Positions 55,365-64,000 of a stretch of DNA of 64,000 nucleotides are shown here, piece after piece. Source of the DNA: Aplectana chamaeleonis. Its lineage: Eukaryota; Nematoda; Chromadorea; Rhabditida; Cosmocercidae. The notes under the pieces are model-generated. The model saw only the letters and a program-made list of their open reading frames with translations, had not been told where the DNA came from and searched no databases. Both the position numbers and the translations under genes were made by a program. Position 1 is the first letter of the stretch, and each line of letters starts with the position of its first letter. The DNA lies in the NCBI GenBank assembly GCA_029168955.1, contig JAPDOI010001516.1:62001-126000 (forward strand), given 5' to 3'.

Positions 55365-55823
55365 TTAAAGGAAGTGTTCGCGCTAAATCGTGGATAGAAA
55401 GATTTTGGTTGAATATGGAAGACCAGAGGCCGCCTGAGAGAATCGTGCCAGAAACAACAGCAAAAATTGTTCGGAAACCAATTTTCCATATCAAAATAGG
55501 ATCGCTTTTGTGACGCTTAATTTCTGACACTACAAGAGTTGACCGGTTTGGAGGAAAGAAGTTTTCAATGTAAAAACGTGATAAGTTTAATCGGCTATCA
55601 CATGTCAGTTTTAATTCTTTTGATAACAGGTTGATCATCTGCCTAAAGCTCTCCAAAGGAAGATCAGTCTGTTGGGCGGGCTGCAGCAGTGGGTCGACCG
55701 CAGCACACGATTTTGAGCCACTTCCGGTCCGTTTTTCACCGTTCTTTTTTGATTTGTGTCTTTAGAAGGCTTAGGATTCCTCGAGAAAGACGACAATTGT
55801 TTCATCGCGAACACTGCCTTTAA
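55365..55823. mobile_element. TTAA-flanked MITE, AGGAAGTGTTCGCGCTAAA end
   Basis: Left TTAA-AGGAAGTGTTCGCG, right CGCGAACACTGCCT-TTAA (55820-55823), a TTAA that is also the left edge of the next element. It resembles 53189-53721 internally. The 184-residue minus frame (55656-55102) runs across its left end and is a by-product. Confidence 0.82.
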
Positions 55824-56142
55824 AGGCAGAGTCCAACCTCAGAATCGTTTTCCTGCTTTTCTTCCTATCTTTAAAGCGGTCCCACGCCGATTTAAATGAT
55901 GTCTCTGGAATTGTACAAGACCCCCCGGGAACGGAGTCATGGCCCCCGAAGTTGAGCCGCAGAAGCATGGCGGACGAGTTGTCTGAGGCTTGTAACTTGG
56001 CCAGGAGTGGCTTCTTCCTGTATCTCGATTATCCGGAGGATTTCAAAACTCGCACTTGGTAGGTGCTACTTAGGGGGGGGGGGGTACTTAACATTTATGT
56101 GGAAATCTCAGAGTTTGTTCATAAGCTTGGACTGTGCCTTCA
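55820..56142. mobile_element. TTAA-type element, AGGCAGAGTCC ends, sharing a TTAA with its neighbour
   Basis: Left TTAA-AGGCAGAGTCCAACC, right TTGGACTGTGCCT-TCAA. Blocks AGAATCGTTTTCCTGCTT, GGAACGGAGT and GACGAGTTGTCTGAGGCTTG match the complement of the right part of the element at 10733-11526. A run of ten or more G lies near 56073. Confidence 0.72.
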
Positions 56143-56786
56143 ACCAAAAGTTAAGTAGCTACTGCTCAACGTCTTCAGATCTGGGCGAAGAACTCAGATT
56201 CGCGCAAAAAAAGAGTAATGAGATATGGAAACACATGTTCACATACATTTGATATCGTAAAATGAATAGAAAGAAAGCGAAAAGAGAGCGAAAACGGCGT
56301 TTTCCAACACACTCTAAAAATGCTGCTGTTCTGCGGTTTCATTTGATGTCAATACGTCGGAGTTGATCCTCGTGAACCCTCGGTCATTTTTCCTACTGGA
56401 GTGTGTCTACTGCACCATATAATCCGCAGGTTGAATTGCTGAAGAACTGCGATCCTCTTGGGCTTCTTCCCTATTAAAACATGTCCAACGTGAGCATGAA
56501 AGCGGAGCCGAAATTGAATTGAATGTGAGGCTTGTACTGCGAGAAGTGACCTCACGTTTCAATTTGCCCCTGCTTTCTTGCAGGTATCGAGAGTGCTCTT
56601 GGAAAGAAGAAAGAGCTTCAGAGGAGCACAGTGTCACCAACGAATCTAGCAGCGAAAACAATGACGCAGAGACTTTACTTTAGCTACGAAACCACCGCCG
56701 TTTTAGCAGGACGGACTCTGATGTCCGGAAATCTAATGGAACCGTGTAATAGCAACATTATGATAGCAACATTACTATGAATTTAG
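56143..56786. other. No recognisable gene
   Basis: Short frames only. A segment at 56476-56520 (GAGCATGAAAGCGGAGCCGA) weakly resembles the small palindrome at 52396. Confidence 0.45.
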
Positions 56787-57127
56787 AAAAAGTTAAAGCT
56801 CGTCCGTTAACCTTTAATTGGCTACGTTTCGGGCATAGGCCCGTCGTAAGGTCAACTGAAATATTACAAACAAATCGACAACATGTTCTCGCCAACACCA
56901 ACCACCGACCTGTGGCGACTGAAATGGAGTAGGGTCGCAACAGCAGCCTTCTTCCTGTGGGCTTATCTGCTGTTGCGACCCTACTCCATCTCAGTCGCCA
57001 CAGGTCGGTAGTTGGTGTTGGCGAGAGCATGCTGTCGATTTGTTTGTAATACTTCGGTTGACCTCACCACGGGCCTATGCCCGAAATGTAGTCAGTGAAA
57101 GGTTCAACGGACGAGCTTAAACTTTTA
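56787..57127. repeat. Foldback element, about 150-base arms
   Basis: GTTAAAGCTCGTCCGTTAAC pairs near the right edge with CAACGGACGAGCTTAAAC, and GTTGCGACCCTACTCCAT pairs around a loop CAGCCTTCTTCCTGTGGG. Arm identity is roughly 90%. Confidence 0.92.
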
Positions 57128-57735
57128 CCATTCCTAGTACAAAACAATGGAGCTCAGTGAATTATCGATATTGCCAAGTATTTGATGCGTGGTTTTGTTT
57201 TTGCTAGGATAGCTAAGATACCCCGGCACGTGAATACACCAAGAAAAGCTGAGCGAAAAGTCTCGGAGGACAAGCTCAAAAAGATAAAAATAAGCAGACT
57301 GGTATGCTTCATCAATGAGATAATATTATAGCTGTTACGTCTGCGACTAGCACAGGGTAAGCAAAAGATTTTGATGGCGAGAATATGAAATAGTCAAAAG
57401 TGCAGTAGAATATAGTGTCAAAAACGGCAGTAGAATATGATGGCGGTAGGTGGGTGATGACGGGTGCTGGTAGACGACGGCTCGTTGGGCGTGGTAGCAA
57501 CTGGAGGCGGCGGCAACAGGAGCAGAGTGACGGTGGCTGGAACAGGTGCAGGAGACGGGATGGAATTTAGAACAGTACAGCGGAGGGGGTTTATACGGCG
57601 CATTGGCTGGTTTGTGATTGGCGGGTTTTCGCGCCTAGATCAGCAAACTCCGCGTACGCGGTGATTGACTGACACGGCGACCACTCTCTGATCTTTCATC
57701 ACAACAATAGCGCTTGTAACAAGCCCGCCTTATAG
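57128..57735. other. No recognisable gene
   Basis: A GGCGGCGG/GGTGG-rich strand-asymmetric stretch at 57430-57570 yields short frames on both strands (Gly-rich plus, Pro/Ser/Thr-rich minus). Nothing supports a gene. Confidence 0.45.
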
Positions 57736-58515
57736 ATACAATACCCGCGCTAAGTTTTGTAAAAACGGGGAGCTGAAAAGCGTTCGATGCATGTAACTTT
57801 TTTGAACAAAGACGTTTTTCTTATCTGAAAAAGCTATCATATTGACATCTCGAATTCCTACATAATCATGTGTTGTGGACCAAAGTTCCCTAAAATCGCT
57901 TTGTTTTCGAGTAAAATTATTTTTGCGGTCGTTTCACGAAAACGTCGCGCGGCAAAGTGCGGCGAAACTTTGAGTAGTAACTGTACCTAGTGATAGAAGA
58001 GCAATCTCTATGTTTTCTTCGTGAATTGGATGGAAATGAGGTTATCTCGAAATCTGTGCAGATTGATTTTTTGAAATCCTTCATTAAACACTCACGGAAG
58101 CTTCCTGAAAAGTCGGACTTTTTTTTGCGAAAATCCCAGAGCGATAAATGGAGGATTTCGGAAATTAAATTTGCACAGATCTCGAGAAACCCCCAATTTC
58201 ATCCATTTCACGGAGAAAACATAGAGATTGCTCTTCTAATACTCGTACAAATACTACTCAAAGTTTGGCCGCACTTCGCCGCGCGAGACGTTTTTGTGAA
58301 ACGACCGCAAAAACAATTCTACTCAAAAACAAAGCTGTTATAGGGAACTTGGTCCACATCGCACCGTATTTTGTAGGAATTCGAGCACTGAATATGATAG
58401 CGTTTTCAGAATCCAAAAAGGTCTTCGTTCAAGAAAGTTATATGCCTCGAACGCTTTGTTGCCAAGTTTGGCGAATGCTCCCCGTTTTTACAAAACTTAG
58501 CGCGTGTATTGTACA
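57736..58515. repeat. Large foldback element, about 380-base arms
   Basis: GCGCTAAGTTTTGTAAAAAC near the left edge and GTTTTTACAAAACTTAGCGC near the right are exact complements. Pairing continues inward through TTTGCGGTCGTTTCACGAAA and AGAGCAATCTCTATGTTTTC to a centre near 58110. The 117- and 87-residue plus frames at 57990 and 58265 are by-products. A half copy is at 13440-13890. Confidence 0.92.
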
Positions 58516-58534
58516 ATACGGCTGCTAACATAGG

Positions 58535-58975
58535 GAAAAAAGGGTCAAAATGGGAAAAAAATCTCTTTCCTATAACTTGCTTTAAGGAGCTCCATACCAA
58601 ATTCTGAACAAACCATCCTCTTCAGCGCGACCTGTTGGTTTTTATCAAGTCTAGGAAGTCCGGAAAACTTCTCGAGCGAACTACCTTTTTGGGCAGTAGT
58701 TCTCATCTTGCAATGACGTGTGAATTAGCGCGGTGTTTTGCGGAAAGAAACCTCCGCGCGCGGATTCACGCGTCATGGCATGATGAAACAATTTTGTCCA
58801 AGAAAGGAGTTCCCTTGTGAAGTTTCCCGAACTTTCTTAATATGATTGGAACGAGTAGGTCGCGCTTGAAAGAATGGTTTTTTTGAATTTCGATTGGAGC
58901 TCTTTAAAGCAGGTTATAGGCAAGAGACGACTTCGTTGCCAACTTTGCCCTTTCGCCCCTTTTCCCTGTAGAGAT
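58535..58975. repeat. Foldback element, about 210-base arms
   Basis: GGGAAAAAAGGG on the left and CCCCTTTTCCCT on the right bound arms sharing TTGCTTTAAGGAGCTCCA, CAAGCGCGACCT-like and AATGACGTGTGAATTAGCGC blocks with their complements. It directly follows the 57736-58515 foldback. Confidence 0.85.
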
Positions 58976-59410
58976 AGCAGTATAGTAACACATCTATTCA
59001 TGGCTTAGAACTACTACAAACCAAAAAAAATTGTAATTTAGTACCCGATCTACTTCGTACCATCACACTGTCAGCGTAAATTATGTTCCGACTGAAATGC
59101 TCCACTCAATGCCAAAATTGGTTGCCGGTCTAACAATTATCCAAGGCACCACCATCATCGTTCGAACATGCTAAAAATCCAAAACATAATTATGGGTTTG
59201 TCAGTCATGGAGCATACAAGAAAATAAATGAAAGAAGAAATTGCAAAGTCTACCACAAAACGTGGTTCACCTTTCACTACAGCTGGATCCGTATCTAGCA
59301 TTTTCTAAACAATAACCCCACCTCGCCATATTAAATTTGACCAGAAGGACTCAACAGGACTACAGCGGCCTGAATGCACAGATTAGAACGAAAGTCGAAG
59401 ATTAGAGGTG
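58976..59410. other. No recognisable gene
   Basis: AT-rich sequence without structure that I can name. Confidence 0.5.
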
Positions 59411-59744
59411 TTGAAGGCAGTGCCTACGATAAATTTCATCTGTTTTTTCCGTCGAGAATCGGGCGCGAAAGAGCCCTGATCTACTCTGAAAACCGATGTT
59501 AGTCCTTTCCGGTCGCGGTTGAATTTTCAGTTTAGAAATTTGGTCCACCTAAATGGTTCGGCTTCGCCACACCTCTATTTGCATTAGAGCGCGAGCGCGC
59601 ATAATATTAGCTTTGGAGCGCGTGAGCGCATTCACAATTTTCCGCGCAACTCGTCCAGCAGCGCAGTTTCCCCTCGAAGAACTGGCCAAAACTTCGATTT
59701 TTGGCCAACCCTGGAGAACGATTTTTTGTGGACACTGCACTTCA
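59411..59744. mobile_element. TTAA-type MITE, AGGCAGTGCCTACGATAAA end (decayed)
   Basis: Left TTGA-AGGCAGTGCCTACGATAA, right GTGGACACTGCACTTCA. Both TTAA sites are mutated, implying age. The 64- and 71-residue frames inside lie on opposite strands and are not supported. Confidence 0.65.
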
Positions 59745-60546
59745 TGAGCATAATACAAGCTCATGGGTTTGCCCTCAAATTACTTACTATGTTGGCAATA
59801 CTTGCACCAACCACTCCGACGCAAAAATCTCAATCGTTCAAAAAGGGAGCATTCAAAGATCTGCGAGTCGCGACTCGCATAAGCATATAGACTGCGTGAC
59901 GTGACGTGACTAAATCTTCAGGATCCTGAATTCTTAGTTAATAAATCAAGCAAGTTCAGGATCTTCAGGTTCTTAGGTTAGTTCAGGATCTTCAGGTTCT
60001 CAGGTCCAAATTTTTAAGTCTCTCCCGTTTCCGGCGTTTTTTTGGCCTTTTTTCTTTTTTTTCATTCTCAAAAATTTTGAAAAAAAGTTCCCATCAGCCC
60101 TGACCATAAGCCGTTTTATGCGAAATCGGTGAAGTTTTGAGAAAAGGATGGGCGTTTTTGGCCGCGCCTTCCAAACCGATTTTCCATATTCTGTCATAGT
60201 ATAGAAATACTTCGATTGATAACCTGACCGATCTGTGGCTCATTTGATTTCTGTCTTGAATCTTGTGTGGTCACCTCATCTAGGATAGTGCCTTGTTCTG
60301 AGTATGTAGTCAGGAAAGAATTTTGTTGTCAGTTATTCCGTATACGTGAGACTGAGAAATCCAAATTTCCCATGGAGGTTCCCAGAATTTTTTTCATTGT
60401 TTTTGTACTATAATACCTTTCACTACTCCTTTTTCTCACATAAGTTGTGTAACAATACAATATCGCGCTCAGCAGCAACTCGCAGCCTATTTGATTACGT
60501 CGGAACCCGTTCATTGCCTCGATTTTCTGGGCAATGAAACCTAGGG
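59745..60546. other. No gene; partial repeat and a short duplication
   Basis: 60205-60300 repeats 48900-49000. GTTCAGGATCTTCAGGTTCT occurs twice in a row at about 59955-60001. Otherwise nothing. Confidence 0.5.
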
Positions 60547-61015
60547 TTAAAGGCAGCATACATGCTCGTAAACGTGGTTGAGATAACCACGTGAATCGAA
60601 CCGTATGGTTTGCAACATAATGCCTCCGCATTTCGAAGTGTCAAAAACGGCCCATAATGCCGCTACATGAGTAGCGAATTCGGCCCCGCCCGTATTTTCA
60701 CGCCCCCCGTATTTGCTCTCCTCCACCAACGCAAGGTTGCTGGGTCATCCCAGTCGTCAGTGTCGTGTGTGGTTTACTTGTTAAGCAATCCACTAACGGT
60801 ATCGATGGTGAGGATGACCCAGCAACCTTGCGTTGGTGGTGGACAGCGAATTTAGGGGATGTGAAAATACGGGCGGGGCCAAACTTGCTACTCATGTAGC
60901 GGCATAATGGGTCGTTTTTGACGCTCCGAAATGCGTAGGCATTATGTTGCAAGCTCTACGGTTCGATTCACGTGGTTATCTCAACCACGTTTACGAGCAT
61001 GTATGCTGCCTTTGA
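60547..61015. mobile_element. TTAA-flanked foldback MITE, GCATACACGCTCG family, copy C
   Basis: TTAA-AGGCAGCATACATGCTCG on the left and the complementary end with TTGA on the right. As in copy A, the body folds fully: TTGCTGGGTCATCCCAGTCG with ATGACCCAGCAACCTTGCG around a loop near 60790, and GGCCCCGCCCGTATTTTCA with its complement. Confidence 0.87.
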
Positions 61016-61223
61016 GCTCAAATTGGAATATGGCGGCGCGGACAAGTTCTGACGCAACCACCCTCATTCCAGTTCACGTGGCTACTCATGGGCCCTGAAT
61101 CACGTTTTCGCTCAGCCTGCAGCTCGCAGAACTCTATAAGCTAGCGCGTATGGGGCCCCGCCACCAAACTCTTGCACCGCTCGCAGCTCGCAGAACTCTT
61201 AATGAGCCCTAAATCAGGAAATA
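61016..61223. other. No recognisable gene; one duplicated word
   Basis: GCAGCTCGCAGAACTCT occurs twice (about 61121 and 61183) with ATGGGCCCTGAATC and TGAGCCCTAAATC near them, suggesting a 60-base direct repeat. Confidence 0.4.
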
Positions 61224-61680
61224 CTAGCAAACCATAAATCCCTCCTCAATGCTACTCCATACCCTAAAATTGCTGCGAAATTTCCTTATCCTCTCGCTTC
61301 TGCCAGTTTCCATATCAAAAACGACCAGCTCATGAAAATAAATAAAATGAGAGGGATCCATAAAGAAGCAAACCTTGTGTTGAATAGGCACCATACCATT
61401 GCGTAAAAAATCACTGATTTCAACATTGGAGTAGATCTTGAAGTTATATAGCATGACAAAGAGGCGCGAAATTTCAGCTGGGTAAGCGAGTGATTTACTC
61501 CCCACATGTAAACCAACACAAACGGTTCCTGTAGAACGCATCTATCAGCAATGTTTTCTGACCGGAGAAAAAGCAGGTAAAGAAGCAACGGAGGGGAACG
61601 TTTGCTTCAATGAGCAGGACTGCAGGCAGGGCAGAGCTAGGGGTTAAAATCAAATCGCTATATCGAAAGAAGTTCAACAT
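61224..61680 (-). pseudogene. Possible fragment of a membrane protein, unrecognised
   Basis: On the minus strand two overlapping frames look protein-like. One (61541-61224, 105 residues) is mixed in composition. The other (61588-61286) has a strongly hydrophobic stretch (WIPLILFIFMSWSFLIW), like a transmembrane helix, and continues after one TAA for about 24 more residues. No start, splice set or family could be recognised. Confidence 0.2.
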
Positions 61681-61754
61681 TTCCCGGTTTTAGACGTTGT
61701 AACAATTAGGGTTGCTTATTTTTCAAAATAGTTTCCCATTTATGTTTGAGATTA

Positions 61755-62065
61755 GGTAAGCCTGGGAGGCCTGAGCCCGTAGTAAACCCCAGTCCGGCTG
61801 ATTAAATCATCCGAACTGTTGCGAAGGCAGCCGAGTGTCAACGTGCGCAACCGCACGTTGAATGATAGCAGGCAAGGGCATCGGCGCAATACCTGGCGGG
61901 GTCCTAAATTGAGATGAAAGTCAGATGAATCCTTGAAATCATCCGGAATCTAGCGTGCTACGAAATAGCACTGCTATTGGAGAGTATTTTCAGCCCAAGT
62001 CGTAAGTTACAAATAGCGACTTACGACTTGAGATGAAATCTGTGAGACGCAAAATTGCGTGAAGT
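61755..62065. repeat. Dispersed repeat, reverse copy of 35420-35725
   Basis: CGTGCTACGAAATAGCACTG is the exact complement of the earlier copy, with CCAAGTCGTAAGTTACAAAT and GTAAACCCCAGTCCGGC also matching. Total match is about 290 bases. Confidence 0.85.
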
Positions 62066-62947
62066 CTCTGTGCAAGTTCGCGTCAATCAACGCCAGCTCA
62101 TTTTCGGTGACGCAACTTCCCGTGATTTCCTCATTTCTCTTATCTCCATTGTTGTTCATTTATTTTGCTCTCTCCATTTGTTAATTGTCGATATCTTAGT
62201 TAGTATTTCAAAGTTTTAACCGTTGTGTTTTTCGTTGGGATCATCGTTTCCGGTTCCCTTCTTTATTGATTTTTTTTTGAATAGTTGATGCAGAGGATGA
62301 TCATTTTGCTTGAGAGGACGATACCCGTAGTGCGTTGAGGACAAGCATCAGGTACATACCACATTGAATTATTCGTTTTGTCAATATTTGCCTAATAATA
62401 CAGGGAATTTTGGGATATTCAGCCTAGCACTGTCTCTTGATTTCAATTTAATACTATTATGTCATCTGTTTCCCTGCATCGTTTGGAGTGATGAATTTGG
62501 AAATTCCTTTTAATAACAAATTTGTTACGGCGATGAAATCCTCATTGCGTAATGATCATGGTCATTACCTTCCACTTGCTCAATTTCAACCCTCTGCTTT
62601 CGCCATTTTTCTTTAGGGTTCAGCCCACATATGCTTTACTCTGGTTTATTTTTACACAAGTAAACTGAAGGCAGACGGGTATTAAAAGTTTGTGGGAGTT
62701 GAGTGATCATGATGTTTGAGAAACAAAGTTATACGCCTTTGAAATTTGAACTCGACCAAGTTTCCGTGAATACTGTTCTAATAACACCATTTCGATAGTT
62801 CACTGTTTCCAAGCGAAAAATGTTTCTCAAAAAAAAAGATGGTTGTTGACAGAATTATCGTGGTGTGATTACTTGATTACAGTCGCCTGGGACGTCCGAA
62901 GTGTTACTCTGATTTGACATCGTGCTCGATTTTCGCGGTCTTGTATA
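62066..62947. other. No recognisable gene
   Basis: T-rich sequence, only very short frames. Confidence 0.5.
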
Positions 62948-62949
62948 TA

Positions 62950-63471
62950 CCAGGCCGTCCAATAATTCCTGTCCGAAAATTTTCAAAATTCTATAATTTT
63001 CCTTAAAAATGTTATAATATCAGGCAAGTGTAAGAACTTTCTAGAAGGTTCTCCAAAGTTCCACGCTAGGGGTATATAAGGCGCAGTCGCCGCGTCTAGC
63101 TACCAGTACAAGCTAAAATGAACCAAGGTCCAATTCGTACGATCGTGTACTACGACTGGCTGCTGGGCAACGACACGGGCACCGCGGTCGCCAACATCTG
63201 CAGAGCGTGCAAGGAGGATGCAGTGTCCCAACGCACAGTCAGCCGCTGGTTCAATCGTTTCGAGAGCGTCGACACAAGTCCGATATCGCGGACTTCTTCG
63301 AGTCGCAGCCCTCAGAGTTCTGGGCGAAGGGCATCGGCGACCTGCCCAATCGATGGGCCACTGTTGTGGATAACTGTGGTGATTATATTGTTGATTAGAC
63401 TTGTTTTCCAATAAAGTTGAAAAAAATTAGAAATGGTGAAATTTTCGGACAAGAATTATTGGACAACCTGG
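62950..63471 (+). mobile_element. Mariner-type element, internally deleted (522 bases)
   Basis: Inverted ends CCAGGCCGTCCAATAATTCC and GAATTATTGGACAACCTGG are flanked by TA on both sides (62948-62949 and 63472-63473), as for Tc1/mariner. A TATA-like TATATAAG stands at 63073, an AATAAA signal at 63410-63415. A full mariner is about 1.3 kb; the central transposase region is missing, leaving a MITE-like form. The ends are largely intact. Confidence 0.95.
63118..63414 (+). pseudogene. Mariner transposase remnant: N-terminal helix-turn-helix and C-terminal tail
   Basis: From the ATG at 63118 the frame reads MNQGPIRTIVYYDWLLGNDT and on to VSQRTVSRWFNRFESVDTS, the N-terminal DNA-binding region of mariner transposases. 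Near 63279 the frame breaks; the other frame reads DIADFFESQPSEFWAKGIGD and on to WATVVDNCGDYIVD with a stop at 63396-63398, the conserved mariner C-terminus. About 250 residues, including the whole DDD catalytic core, are deleted, and the two parts are joined out of frame. The product could bind ends but not transpose. Confidence 0.93.
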
Positions 63472-63479
63472 TAGTTAGG

Positions 63480-63622
63480 TCAGTGGCCTGTGTCCTCAAG
63501 AAAAAACGTTTCAATTCAAACCGCGACTGACGCGGTGTTTTAATTCTCAGAGATTGAAATTTTAACCGCCACGCCAGCCGCGATTTGAATTTACACGTCT
63601 TTTCTTGAGGAAACAGGCCTTG
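63480..63622. repeat. Foldback, about 60-base arms
   Basis: GTGGCCTGTGTCCTCAAGAA pairs near the right edge with TTCTTGAGGAAACAGGCC; the stem continues through AATTCAAACCGCG. It begins a few bases after the mariner element. Confidence 0.82.
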
Positions 63623-63649
63623 GATCTAACCATATAATCAATTTCGAAG

Positions 63650-63845
63650 CCAAATTCCAGTCCGCATTTGCGGACCACGGTTGTTATATTACGCAATAGG
63701 AAGGTATTCGTGCTGGGATCATTTGATGCCCGCACGATTCACCTTTCTCCTAGCACGATTATCATCGTGTCGCGAGAAGCTACAACCGTAGTCCGCAGTC
63801 GCAGACCGGAATGCGGCCTCGAGAACGACACTATGTTCTTCGTAT
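63650..63845. repeat. Foldback-like dispersed repeat related to 30061-30180 and 3295-3385
   Basis: CCAGTCCGCATTTGCGGACC on the left and GTCCGCAGTCGCAGACCGG on the right are imperfect complements with ACGGTTGT and ACAACCGT beside them. The right half matches the other dispersed copies. Confidence 0.7.
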
Positions 63846-64000
63846 GAATTTGAATTTTGTGAGACATTTAGCTTGTAGGTGAATGGGAAAAAGTAGATAG
63901 CTGTTATGAGATGATGTTGTATTTTCTAACGGTAGACTGTGTCATGGAATTATCACGCCTCATGGCACGAGAAGCGCGCGCGACTCTGCTCCCTCCGTCT

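Noticed and set aside
55102..55656. 184-residue minus-strand open frame
   Set aside because: It runs from a MITE interior across its left end into the candidate gene on the other strand, so it cannot be an old coding unit.

Overview
The window reads as gene-poor, repeat-dense chromosomal DNA of a eukaryote, most likely a nematode. The grounds are an internally deleted mariner element, many short terminal-inverted-repeat elements starting TTAAAGGCA (a form I associate with clade V nematodes), and exon candidates separated by introns of about 45-55 bases. The species is an inference; no complete conserved host gene is present to fix it.

Layout. 1-2340 is the 3' part of a broken non-LTR retrotransposon (reverse transcriptase with YADD, C-terminal CCHHC motif, CAA tail). 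From 2.3 to 15 kb lie foldbacks, tandem arrays and TTAA-flanked elements. 15.6-20.6 kb is a four-deep nest: a foldback holds a piggyBac-like element, which holds a hAT-like element with a perfect 8-base duplication, which holds a Harbinger-like MITE. 20.8-25.5 kb holds TTAA-flanked foldbacks, two of which share one TTAA, and a 1.2 kb inverted tandem array. 25.7-34.9 kb holds CA/CG-rich tracts, a CA microsatellite and dispersed repeats. 35-48.7 kb holds two arrays of one 42-base minisatellite, large palindromes, and weak exon candidates resembling secreted Ly6/ET-type proteins. 49.2-52.8 kb is a foldback split by a second hAT-like element (8-base duplication) and a TTAA element. 53-61 kb alternates TTAA elements, foldbacks and a possible small three-exon gene. 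62.95-63.47 kb is the mariner remnant.

No rRNA, tRNA, CRISPR array or bacterial-type operon was seen. Apart from the retrotransposon and mariner open frames, most long open frames are by-products of low-complexity, tandem or inverted sequence. The main interest is structural. Inverted repeats occupy a large share of the window and could form hairpin RNA if transcribed. Insertions into other insertions give a readable relative chronology. Two hAT-like elements share an unusual design of long inverted subterminal arrays. Element boundaries are by eye and usually good to a few bases only where a target duplication is stated.
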